DNA of 64,000 nt. It comes from Neurospora tetraspora. Lineage: Eukaryota > Ascomycota > Sordariomycetes > Sordariales > Sordariaceae. The notes below the pieces were generated by a model. It ran no database searches, was not told the origin of the DNA, and saw only the letters and a program-made list of their open reading frames with translations. A program made the position numbers and the translations under genes. Location: assembly GCF_033439725.1 (NCBI RefSeq), contig NW_026944383.1, positions 3,906,001-3,970,000 on the forward strand, in the 5' to 3' direction. Positions within the stretch are counted from its first letter, which is position 1; each line of letters starts with the position of its first letter. Below are positions 22,214 to 32,055 of this stretch, one piece after another.

Positions 22214-23183
22214 GGTTCTTATTGTGAGGCCGATGTTGGCGTTTGTCGATGCTGTGACTAGACTCAAATTCTGAAGCGCAAAGTGATGCGGTCGGGGAGT
22301 GCGTGTTGACTTTGAAATGAAAGACGAGAGAATCATTCACTGCGGGCGGCCGGCAGGTGAACAATAACAGCGCAAACAATTCTCGAAAGAAATATGAAAA
22401 AGGTATCACGCGCCCGGAGAACACCTGGAGATGACGAATGCAATGATGCTATTCAGTGAAGGGGAACCTGGATGAGGGCTCACGACCCCTTCACTTGGAC
22501 AGGCGGTGGTCTGGAAATTTTTGGTGTTGTTACTTATCTTATCAGGCTTGTGCCCCCTGTTTTCGGGGGACATCCACTCCTGCTCTCCATCAACAAACCG
22601 GCGTGGACATCACACTAACCTTGAAGTAGACAAGAGGCATTTTGGAGGCTCACAGACATCTTTCGAGGCCGAGTGCCAAATGCTCTCATACATTTGGGGT
22701 CTTGATGAGCTTGGATTGGCAAGATTCTATATATAATCGACATCGCAACCTTTGATACCACTTCACCAACCAAGCCAATATGATGAACTCTTCTCACTCT
22801 CTCTTCAGTAGGACTCCCGAGTGCAAAAGGGCGCCGAGCGGGCGCTTAACCCAATGCGGTCTAGAAGCTGTCGCGAATGCGGACACGGGCACTACCCCAC
22901 ACAGTGAACCTCTACAGGTAGCTCAGGCCTGCCGAGGTACTATCGGCCTGCCTTATCCCCCGCATCCCTCCACCGGCATCGCAACCGACCGGGTTTCAAC
23001 CAGGCGATTCTCTTGTCCGAGAAGCGACAGGGAGACTGTTGATACATAAAAGCCTGTGACAGCTCCCCCCTTTTGTGCTCGTCGCTTTGTAAAATTGTAT
23101 TCTGTAATTCTAATCTTGTACCAACCTCCGTCCCACGACACCTCATTCTTGTATATCTCTTTGCCACATATTAAACTTTCACA
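22214..23183. promoter_or_regulatory. Divergent promoter region: Lys-rich protein (-) and hydratase (+)
   Basis: 970 bp between the two start codons. The last 130 bases before the hydratase ATG are pyrimidine-rich with a TATTAAAC stretch near 23,168. No specific operator could be identified. Confidence 0.35.
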
Positions 23184-24175
23184 ATGGCTGGCCCCGGAGT
23201 TGGTTTCGAGTACCCGTCCAAGAGTGTCTCTTGGTGCAAGAGGGATCTTTTGCTCTTTGCCCAGTCCATTGGATGCAAGGCCGAGGAGCTTCACTTCCTC
23301 TACGAGCTTCATCCCAACTTCGCTCCTTTCCCCACCTACCCTCTGGCTTTGTGTGAGTACATCTTGCAGTTGCTCGGTTGTCTTGCCAATGTATAACTAA
23401 CGGTCTTGCAGCTTTCAAGCTTGATTCTTCAGATGTAGTCGACTTCTATGCCGCCCAGAAGTCCGTTGCCATCCCCGGCGTGCCTGTCTTCGACCCCGCT
23501 CGTGTCGTTGACGGACAGCGCCGGATCGAGTTCTTCAAGCAGCTTCCCACCTCCTCCGAGGGCAAGAAGTTCGAGTCGCGGACCAAGGTTGTCGGCGTCT
23601 ATGACAAGGGTCGCCCGGGCTCTGTCGTTGAGACCCAGACCGATATCGTAGATGCTGCCAACAACGAGGTTTACTCGCGCATCCACACCTCTTCCTTCTA
23701 CGTCAACCAGGGCAACTGGGGTGGCCCCAAGGGTCCCGCCACCCAGAACTTCCCCCCGCCCAAGGACAAGAAGCCCGATGCTGTGTTTGAGAACCAGACG
23801 ACTCCCGAGACCCCCTTGCTGTACCGCCTCAACGGCGACTACAACCCCCTCCATGCCGATCCCGAGCCCGGCAAGAAGATGGGCTTTGGAGGCGTCATTA
23901 TTCACGGTCTGTACTCGTGGAACTGGGCCTGCCACGGCCTTCTTCAGCACCTTGGCGGCAGCGACCCTGCCAACATCAAGGAGTACCAGGCCCGCTTCGC
24001 TAGCCCCGTCCGTGGTGGTGATAAGCTTGTTGCGTCCGCATGGAAGACTGGTGAGATCAAGGATGGCTGGGAGGAGATTCGCTTCCAAGTCCAGATCGAG
24101 GGTGGTAAGGTCGTACTCAGCAACGGCCGCGCCTTGATGAAGTGCGTCGGACCTGCTCCTCAGAGCAAGTTGTAA
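23184..24175 (+). CDS. Peroxisomal MaoC-like enoyl-CoA hydratase 2
   Basis: Two exons, 23,184-23,352 and 23,412-24,175. The 59 bp intron has donor GTGAGT and acceptor TTGCAG and joins in phase 1 to give 310 residues. The family carries out (R)-specific hydration of trans-2-enoyl-CoA in beta-oxidation. The hydratase-2 signature 'YRLNGDYNPLHADPE' is intact, with Asp199 and His204 as the expected catalytic pair. The protein has an amino-terminal hot-dog-like half and a carboxy-terminal MaoC half, the usual double hot-dog layout. The last three residues are SKL, a canonical PTS1 peroxisomal import signal. The size fits a stand-alone hydratase rather than the multifunctional Fox2 enzyme, whose hydratase domain it resembles. 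The ATG context (CACAATGGCT) is good. Confidence 0.9.
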
Positions 24176-24652
24176 AAGAAACATTGTCATTTTTGTATAT
24201 ATAGGCATGAGCAAGCGGCTGCTGTTTGCATGACATGACAACGAAGGAAAGATTTCATGATACCATAACGATACCAGCAGTAATAACTAATGGACGGATG
24301 TTTAATCTTACTGCTAGTGTTAGCGGCATCTTTCACTTGATCGCTTGGGGTCAAAATTTGCAATGCCATGAGTTCGTGATGCGGTGTTGTTGTCCAGTTC
24401 TTGCCCCTGGCACCAAAATTCGTGGATCTTATGGCGGCTTGCAGTCAGGTGCAGTGGCGTGGCTGGCTAAAAATGGACGCTCTACAAACCCCTCCACAGT
24501 GAATGCCTTCCACTTTATTGTACAGCACGCTCAACTAAAGTCGGTAGCAACCAGTGCAGTGCAAAATCCCATCCATCTTCGACAATCGATATTCGTCTAG
24601 CGGTACAGCTCAAAGTGCCTCAAACGGCGGATAATCGAAATATCGTCAAAAG
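24176..24652 (+). other. Intergenic between hydratase and tubulin cofactor E
   Basis: About 480 bp between two genes on the same strand, presumably the 3' UTR of one and the promoter of the other. Nothing recognisable was found. Confidence 0.4.
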
Positions 24653-26608
24653 ATGGCTTCCGTTACCCCTCACATTGGCCAAAGAAGGTCCTACGACGGC
24701 GCCCTGTGCACCGTCCGATTTATTGGTGAACTCGAGGGCACCACTGGCTCATGGCTTGGAGTTGAATGGGATGACCCGACACGCGGCAAACACGCTGGCC
24801 AACACAAGGGCATCCGATATTTCACATGTGAGGCTCGCCCATCTTATCATCTAAACGGCATGGCCCTCTAACATTGTCTCAGGCAAATCCAAGTCAGCAA
24901 CAGCAGCGTCTTTCATCCGTCCAACTAGACCGGCAGATGCACCCCAGACGTTTCTCTCTGCACTCCAGCTCAAGTATGCATCTGACGGACCTTCCGACAA
25001 TGGACCCGTACTCCCCGGAAAGCAAATCGTTGTCGGAGGCAAGGTTGCTGAGGAGGTCGGCTTTGATAAGATCCGCCGTAAGCAGGCACAATTGAGCGAG
25101 CTGAAGATTGTCATCCTTGACGGCTCATGCATCACCTCTGCTTCTTCACCAACAACAGACCCGGAAGATCATCAGACCATCCGCCAGACTTGTCCCAAAG
25201 TCGTCGAGCTGGATGTCAGTCGTAACTTGTTCACCGACTTTGGGACTGTGGTGGATATCTGCTCCGAGTTGGATTCCTTGAACAGTCTAAGAGTTAAGTA
25301 AGTCCCCCTTTCGCTACTGTCTTCGAAACCAGCTCCATCTGTTGCGTGTGACAAAGGCTGACACCATACAGCGGAAATCGCTTTCAAAACGTCCTCGAAC
25401 ATGAAAAGCTCAATGGACCACATGAAGCCTTCAAAGGCGTCAAGGAGCTCGAAATGGGAGAAACGCTACTAGGTTGGCCTGAGATATGCCATATCGCCTC
25501 CAAGTTTCCTTCCTTGACTCTTCTTGAAATTGGCACAAACCAGCTGTCTACTCTCGGACCAATCCCGCCAGCAGTATCCTTCACATCGACACTAGTCTCT
25601 CTGAACTTGGAGTTCAACGGGTTTACATCACTTCATGACATCGCTGCTCTCACGACTATCAGCACCCTTCGAAATCTGCATCTGAAGGGTAACTTGATAT
25701 CCTCTATCACAACCTCTTCATCCACTGAGGTACCAGTCTTTGGAAAGAACCTTCAATACCTTGATATGTCATACAACAAGGTCAGCGATTGGCAATTCGT
25801 CGACGCTCTTCTAGACTCCTTCCCTGGATTGACTTCTTTGCGATTCTCCCACAATCCGATCTACGAGAACCCAGGACTCGAGGATGGGGCTATTTCGGAA
25901 ACGGACGGCTCGAAGAAGGGCACTGCCGCTAGTGATGAGGCATTCATGTTGATGGCTGCGCGTCTCCCGTCCGTTAAGACGCTCAACTTCAGCAATATTA
26001 CTACTGCGGACCGTACCAACGCAGAGATGTACTATCTCTCTCGCATAGCTCGACAATTGTCAACCACTCCGGAGGCAGACGAAGCCCAAGTGCTTGCACG
26101 TCATCGGCGCTGGGCCGAGCTATGTGAACTCTACGGCGAGCCAGTAGTATCGCGTCAACAGGACATCAACCCGAACTTCCTTGAGGCAAGGTTGATTACT
26201 GTTCACTTTTACCTCCCCGAGTTGGCGACCAGTGAGTCAGCAGACAACATGTCTGTGCGAGAGAGGATCGTCCAGATACCCAAATCGTTTGACATCTATG
26301 CAGTCAAGGGAATTGCTGGGAGAATGTTTGGTCTCCCGCCTCTGAAGCTGCGACTGGTGTGGGAGACTGGTGAGTGGGACCCGGTTGGTGGGTTCGATGA
26401 CGACGATGGTGACAGCAGTGAAGACGAGGAGATAGAGGCAGAGAGAGAGCGCAGACAGGACGATTCCGCCTCACTGGCAGGCACATCTGTAGCCGGAAAG
26501 AAAGGTGGAAGATTTGTGAGGCGCGAGGTTGAGCTGAAGGATGGTCCCCGCCAGTTTGGCTACTGCGTGGATGGTCTCGAGGCCAAAATCAGGGTCGAAC
26601 TACGGTGA
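24653..26608 (+). CDS. Tubulin-folding cofactor E (TBCE)
   Basis: Three exons, 24,653-24,827, 24,883-25,297 and 25,372-26,608. Introns of 55 and 74 bp have GTGAGG and GTAAGT donors. The protein is 608 residues, close to other fungal cofactor E proteins. Domain order is as expected. An amino-terminal CAP-Gly domain ('GTTGSWLGVEWDDPTRGKHAGQHKGIRYFTC', then 'ASFIRPTRP') binds the tubulin carboxyl terminus. Leucine-rich repeats follow ('VVELDVSRNLFTDFG', 'LVSLNLEFNGFTSL', 'LRNLHLKGN', 'LQYLDMSYNKVSDW', 'LTSLRFSHNPIY'). A ubiquitin-like domain ends the protein ('RERIVQIPKSFDIYAVKGIAGRMFGLPPLKLRLVW'). An acidic patch lies in the last quarter. It should help assemble alpha/beta-tubulin dimers in the cytoplasm. 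The yeast counterpart is Pac2. Confidence 0.92.
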
Positions 26609-27072
26609 AGATATCACAAGAACAACTTTGTTTTGGTAGACGACCGGCATCTACAGTCTTCAAATGCAAACCCACCATGTTCGACACAACACTACGATCC
26701 AAATATGGTTCTCACAAGCGCTTGTTTCGGTCCTTCCAGGCAGTCTTTCCGCTGTGTTTGAAATTTTGTCCGTTTGTTTGTTCGCCCAAAGCTTCAACGC
26801 TTGACAAGTTCTCTAAAGATTGTCGGGCAAAATAGCCGCAGCAAACCTGTGTCGACAAAGTGCTAGTCAGAGCGTTACTGCACACTAGACACAGCTCTAT
26901 AAAGATGGATCGTTCGCTCTGAGTTCGAGCCAACGTCTATAGTCAGAACAAGTCAACCAGAACAAGTCTTATTCCTCCTCCTACAACGAGCCACAGTCTA
27001 AGTGATTCAGGGTCTCTTACCTTTCATTGTCCATCTCGCCAAATACCAAGACGTCAACCTCACTCGCCCACC
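26609..27072 (+). other. Intergenic between TBCE and the CCCH gene
   Basis: About 460 bp. A TATAAAG-like sequence at 26,899 lies about 170 bp upstream of the next ATG. Nothing else is recognised. Confidence 0.35.
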
Positions 27073-29049
27073 ATGATACCGCGACCTCAGTTCTTCGTTG
27101 TCCGACCTGACACCGAGGTTTTGCGCAATGATACCGGAGCAATTCAAAGGGAACAAGGTCCTATGGTGCCTTTGGTTGCTGTGGATGAGCTTCCCGACTG
27201 GATCGACATCGGCCTACCTCGGGAGCTGACGGTCGAGCAGACCATGGGGCTCTACAACCTCGGTATGGTCCCGCACAACGGAGACGCCTATAGGGTACGG
27301 ATTATCGAGCCTAATTCTCAAGAGGAATTCGTATGGAAGAGAGATTCGTCCAAAGCCACATTGGTCTCAAGCGGTGCCTGCGCTCCTGGACAGCGGACCA
27401 CGGCTCATCCTGAGCAATCACAGCGAGTTCAGTATAACGCAACAGCTGCTCCCACCGGACGTAATCCCAATTCGATCCATCCCTCTTCCTCCGCGGAACC
27501 CTCTCCGCATACTGCTCACCCCAGCATGGCAGCGGCAAGCCCCAATCCAACCAGGTTGACCCGCGCCGAAGACGAGGCGATGCATACAATGCGATGGGCC
27601 GATCTGGTCGAGAGGAGCATCGCCCGAGACACCGAAGCACAGGATCCCCGTTGTCACTCCACCCTCCTCGCCCCTCCTCCTTCTCCCCAGATCGCATCTC
27701 ATAGTCATCCGACTGTCCTCCGAGATGGCATGTCCGCTATTGGCACTACAAGTACTGCGGATCAAAGGGCAAGCGTTCCTCACAACACAATGGCTACACC
27801 ACCCAAGCCCGCCGCCAACACCGATGCCGCAACAACTACTTCCAATACCACTACGGTAGCTGCCAATCCTGCTGGTGTCAGCCCGGGCTCTAACACTACA
27901 TCCGCCAGCACCGCCTCTTCTGTTCCAGCTCCCCAGGAATACTGCCGCCACTGGTGTCAACACGGCACCTGCAAATGGGGCACCTTTTGCCGTCACAAGC
28001 ACGCCATGCCCACCACTCTCGAAGGGCTCCTCGAGGTTGGACTGTGCGAGATTCCAGCTTGGTGGATTGCTGCTACTGGTATCGGGATGGGTACTAGTAA
28101 CGGCAAGACGAAGATTGCTGCTGCTGCTACTGGTGCTGGTGGTGGTGGTGGTGGTGGTACTTCTCCCACTACTGGCGCTGGCGGCAACGGCGGCGGCGGC
28201 GGCGGCAGCGGTGCTCATCCTCCACCCGTCCCCTGTACTCCCATGGCTCACAATATCCATCACGTACTACCAGCCATGATGGGAGCAGGAGGAGTGGGAG
28301 GAGTAGCAGCAATGAAACTAAGCAACAGAAAACTCAAAGCCCAACAGCGCGAATTCAACCAGCGCCTCCGCCTGCTCAGCTCCATGTTGATTCCCCCGGG
28401 GTACGGTAGTCCTCACTACCCGCTTCGTCATCCTGCTGATGCGTTGTTGATGCATGGAATGCATGGATATGGTTCTGGTGGCCCTGGTCAACAACAACAA
28501 CTGCAACAAATGCAACAACAGATGCAACAGCAACAGCAGCAGCAGCAGCAGCAAAGACTTGAACGTAAGGGAGAAAAGACGCCGCTGGATAGGAATCGCA
28601 AGAATGTCAAGGTGACTTTTAATGAGGATGGGACGGTGAGTCTTGTTACCGCTGATGATGGGGGTAAGAAGGGGGGTGTTGTTGCTGCTGTTCAGGGACA
28701 ACAATCTGGAGGGGAGACGGCTGGGACTGCTTCTTCTTCTGCTCCTGCCGGTGCTGGTGCTGGTGCTGCTGCTTCGGTGGCGGCGGTATCGAATGCCGCC
28801 GAGACGGGAAAACCCGCCGCTGGCGATAACGGAGTGACTGACGAAATGGACAAGAGAAAGGAGAATGAGGGACCCAAGGATATGAGGCCGGTAAAGAAGG
28901 GCCTTGCGGCGTCTATGCATGCTCCCAAGCAGGATCAGGGGCAGGTGGTAGTCACGATTCCGGGCAGCATGAAAGTCACCTGTGAGGATGAAAGTGAGGG
29001 CGGGAGTGTGGTGCAGCTGGCTGATGTTCCGCGGCTGGTGGAGATCTAG
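27073..29049 (+). CDS. CCCH zinc-finger protein with low-complexity tracts
   Basis: A single frame of 658 codons from an ATG in CCACCATGAT. One C-x8-C-x5-C-x3-H finger is present at Cys291, Cys300, Cys306 and His310 ('CRHWCQHGTCKWGTFCRHKH'), followed by a conserved-looking 'MPTTLEGLLEVGLCEIPAWWIAA'. The family binds RNA, usually AU-rich or guanosine-rich mRNA elements. The rest is biased: Thr/Ala/Ser-rich before the finger, poly-Gly with Ala at about 355-380, a poly-Gln run at about 475-495, and an Ala/Gly stretch near 555-575. A block 'KVTFNEDGTVSLVTADD' lies after the Gln tract. No intron is needed. Repeats of GGT/GGC and CAG codons may vary in length between strains. The target RNA is unknown. 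Confidence 0.85.
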   Translation: MIPRPQFFVVRPDTEVLRNDTGAIQREQGPMVPLVAVDELPDWIDIGLPRELTVEQTMGLYNLGMVPHNGDAYRVRIIEPNSQEEFVWKRDSSKATLVSSGACAPGQRTTAHPEQSQRVQYNATAAPTGRNPNSIHPSSSAEPSPHTAHPSMAAASPNPTRLTRAEDEAMHTMRWADLVERSIARDTEAQDPRCHSTLLAPPPSPQIASHSHPTVLRDGMSAIGTTSTADQRASVPHNTMATPPKPAANTDAATTTSNTTTVAANPAGVSPGSNTTSASTASSVPAPQEYCRHWCQHGTCKWGTFCRHKHAMPTTLEGLLEVGLCEIPAWWIAATGIGMGTSNGKTKIAAAATGAGGGGGGGTSPTTGAGGNGGGGGGSGAHPPPVPCTPMAHNIHHVLPAMMGAGGVGGVAAMKLSNRKLKAQQREFNQRLRLLSSMLIPPGYGSPHYPLRHPADALLMHGMHGYGSGGPGQQQQLQQMQQQMQQQQQQQQQQRLERKGEKTPLDRNRKNVKVTFNEDGTVSLVTADDGGKKGGVVAAVQGQQSGGETAGTASSSAPAGAGAGAAASVAAVSNAAETGKPAAGDNGVTDEMDKRKENEGPKDMRPVKKGLAASMHAPKQDQGQVVVTIPGSMKVTCEDESEGGSVVQLADVPRLVEI

Positions 29050-30007
29050 AGACCGACCACGTTTTTGGGTATGGATGTATGTAAGCAGGAGTTGATGGGG
29101 ACCGTGAATTAGAGAGACATACTTGGTGTTGAATAGAGTTTGCGTTTCGGATCAAGACATGGACGACTTGTTCTTCTGAGGATGATGAAGCATCGGATGT
29201 GAGTGTAGTAGGTCAATGAACATAGGTAGAGTTAGGCCTGAACAACAATATCTCGGAAAGTGAAGCCAACAAACTTGAATGCTTATGTGATCAATCATCT
29301 CTACGCCCTAGATAGCCAACAGCTTCCATTGTTTCTTAGTCCATCGGCATCCCTCATCACCGGCCGGCCAGACTAGTCTAGGCCAGACTCGACGTCCGAG
29401 AAGGTGCAAACCGAATGTTCAGATTGGGGCTTCGTCAGCTTACATATCAGCCACCACCCTTATATCCGGCTGCATTACTAACTAACAAGCTGACAGCTTA
29501 AGCACAGCATTAAACTGTTAGGCGCTGTGATCAATGAAATCACCGAACTAGCGGGAAGCCGCGGGCTCCGGCTACAAGCCACTCGGATTTTAGACCGAGC
29601 GCCGGAGATAAGCAACGAACGACGTCTCTCCCTGACTGCCGCGTTGCGCTGCGCATGATCCTGTCCGCGGTCGAGATCTCCATTTCCAAAAACGGTAAGG
29701 TTCCTAGTGTAAGTCCGGGCGGCGGGACGCGGCGAGCCGAACTGTGAAGGGACCAAGGTTCTCTGGCCCGGGCCCGCGGGGCAAGATAATTCGGAGAATC
29801 ATGCTATGCTGGGGCGATGTGATGTAGAGCGGGCGGGTTCTAGCCTGGGATCGGTACCAAGAAAGATAACCTGAAGTGGTCTGTAGTTTTAAAGGACCCT
29901 GAAGTCTCAACAAAACTACCGTTGTGGGTGTGAAACATATAATAAGAAGAAAAGCTGCCACCTCATTTTCAGTTTACTCCTTCTCCAACCCAACAACTCA
30001 AACAACA
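29050..30007 (+). other. Intergenic between CCCH gene and aldo/keto reductase
   Basis: About 960 bp, presumably the 3' UTR and then a promoter. The last 60 bases before the next ATG are CA/CT-rich. No gene or structured RNA is recognised. Confidence 0.35.
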
Positions 30008-31168
30008 ATGCCTCAACTCGCCGGAAAAGAAGTCGGACCAACAGGCTTCGGCCTCATGGGTGAGTCTCCCTCTCTCTCCCCCTCTCCCTCACACATCTTC
30101 CAAAACTCCCATCCATCCAATCCAATAAAACCCCCAAACTAACAAAAAACACAGGCTTCACCTGGCGCCCCAACCCCGTCCCCCAAGAGCAAGCTTTTGC
30201 TACCATGCGCGCCGCCCTCTCCCACGGTCTCAACTTCTGGAACGGCGGCGAATTCTACGGCCAACCCCCCTACAACTCGCCCATCCTTCTTGAGCGCTAC
30301 TTCGAACAATACCCCGAAGACGCCGACAAAGTCGTTTTGTCCATCAAGGGCTGCTGCGGCCCGACCGGGATGCACCCGGACGGATCCGCGGCCGAAGTCC
30401 GGCGCTCTCTGGATACCGTAATCCAGCAGTTGAACGGACGCAAGAAGGTGGATATCTTTGAGGCTGCGCGCCGTGACCCGAAGGTGGACATGGAGGAGAC
30501 GTTTGGGGTTATGCAGGAGTATATTGATAAGGGATTGCTGGGGGGGATCAGTTTGAGTGAAGTCAGCGCGGAGACGATTCATAAGGCTGTCAAGATTACG
30601 AAGGTGGTGGCCGTGGAGGTGGAGTTGAGTTTGTTTGCGACGGAGGTTTTGGAGAATGGGGTGGCGGCGGCTTGCAAGGAGTATGGCATTCCGTTGATTG
30701 CTTATAGTCCTTTGGGCAGGGGGGTGAGTTCTTCTTTCCTTATTATTTTCTCATGTCTTTACTTGATCCGGGGACAATATCAGCTAACTACGGCAACAAC
30801 AGATCCTAACCGGCCAGATCAAATCGCGTGACGATCTTTCCACGTTCCCGATGTTGCTTCACTTCCCCCGCTTCTCCGAGGAGAACTTCGACATCAACCT
30901 CCAGCTCGTCCACCAGGTGGAAGAGATGGCCAAGAAGAAGGGTTGCACGCCCGCGCAGCTGGCCATTTCGTGGACGCGGTGCCTGTCCCGCCGTCCGGGC
31001 ATGCCGGAGATCATCCCCATCCCCGGCGCCACGTCGGTAGAGCGGGTCAATGAGAACGCCGTGTTTGTCAAGTTGACGGATCAGGAGATGGATGAGATTG
31101 ATGCGACGCTGGCAAAGTTTGATGTCAAGGGCGCGAGGTACCCTGACTATATTCCTGTCAACACGTAA
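30008..31168 (+). CDS. Aldo/keto reductase, pyridoxal-reductase-like (AKR8 type)
   Basis: Three exons, 30,008-30,059, 30,155-30,723 and 30,803-31,168, give 328 residues. Donors are GTGAGT, and acceptors are ACACAG and CAACAG. It opens with 'GKEVGPTGFGLMGFTWRP'. The active-site block reads 'LNFWNGGEFYG', with the catalytic Tyr kept but Asn-Gly-Gly where most aldo/keto reductases have Asp-Thr-Ala. 'VVLSIKGC' supplies the catalytic Lys. The usual His region is 'IFEAARRDPKVDMEET', with no His. The NADPH-binding tail is present ('IIPIPGATSVERVNENA'). Fungal pyridoxal reductases (fission yeast Plr1 type) show this same pattern, so reduction of pyridoxal to pyridoxine with NADPH is the best guess. 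Substrate assignment remains an inference. Confidence 0.88.
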
Positions 31169-32055
31169 GAGCAGACGGACGTCAAGCTATGTATGTGGAC
31201 AAATGTCTCAGGACGACAAGAGAGAACGGAGAAACACCATGGAGAAGTGATGAGCAGAACAGACACAAGAGTAGATAGCGATTTCGAGGGTTGCAAATAA
31301 ATGGAATCATATTTTGTTGCATCTATCTTGCCAATATTAAGGCGCTATCAAAAGTGCTCCAGACCTGTTAAACTTGTTCATGTCAGCAGGCCAATCTTTC
31401 ACGCTTTGGTCTTGTATGAATAAACAGATGGTGACATGGCGGGTCAGGAAAATAGTAATGTGTTGATAGTCCACAGTGAGCCTCGGTTGCCCGAGGGAAC
31501 TTGAGAATTGCAGAATTCTTGGAAGAATCATTCATCATAATGCCGGAGGAAAGAACGAGGATGGAGGAATGAGCAACTTACATTAGAAGGGAACGAAAAG
31601 AAAAAGCCATAGACGATCAAAGGCGTGTCGCGCAAGAAAGACCAACTCGGTTACTGTAAACTTCCGGCAGGAATGTAGCACGAGTTGGTGGTCCAAGACT
31701 ATGCTGCCTTTGAAGATTTCGCTGAACAGAACGAGGGGAAGATTCAGCAGTCTCTTCAATGTGCCTTTTTGATGCGCCATATATGGGGACCTGGTTACGT
31801 AAGCACCCTCTGTTCAGATTGTTGCAGAAGGGTTAGGGTTGCACATCTGTCGTTGACATTCAGGGGTGACCAGCTGAGCCCGGAAAGACTTCATAAGTAC
31901 CAGAAGACCCTTTGTTCACGGAACTTTATTCACCAGTCACTTTTCCTGTCATACTCCGAGCACTCAAAAGACAGTCACTGCACCCAATTTGGTGATTAAC
32001 AGAGTATGCCATTCCAATGTCTTCCACCTGCATACTAATAAAACTCTCCTCCATC
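31169..32055. other. Intergenic with a possible spliced minus-strand RNA
   Basis: The aldo/keto reductase (+) and dynein intermediate chain (-) converge here. The only structure noticed is an intron-like minus-strand segment at 31,581-31,365 (GTAAGT donor, GCTGAC branch, AACAG acceptor) with C/D box features, described separately. Short open frames in the region have no family match. Confidence 0.35.
31444..31538 (-). ncRNA. Candidate C/D box snoRNA in a putative intron
   Basis: Box C ATGATGA at 31,538-31,532 and box D CTGA at 31,447-31,444 sit inside a 217 nt intron-like segment (31,581-31,365), in the same order as the better cases at 16.5-17.4 kb. The terminal stem is weak (CGG with CCG). 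Upstream of a D'-like CTGC (31,513-31,510) are ten bases complementary to AATTCTTGGA of 18S rRNA. The guide upstream of box D matches nothing I recognise. It could be a real guide, an orphan, or chance. Confidence 0.3.

Noticed and set aside
20462-22274. Plus-strand frames opposite the Lys/Ser-rich gene
   Set aside because: Leu/Val-rich antisense shadows of Lys/Ser codons.
29175-29245. ATGATGA...CTGA spacing suggestive of a C/D snoRNA
   Set aside because: Located in the 3' UTR of the CCCH gene, no terminal stem, no rRNA complementarity recognised.
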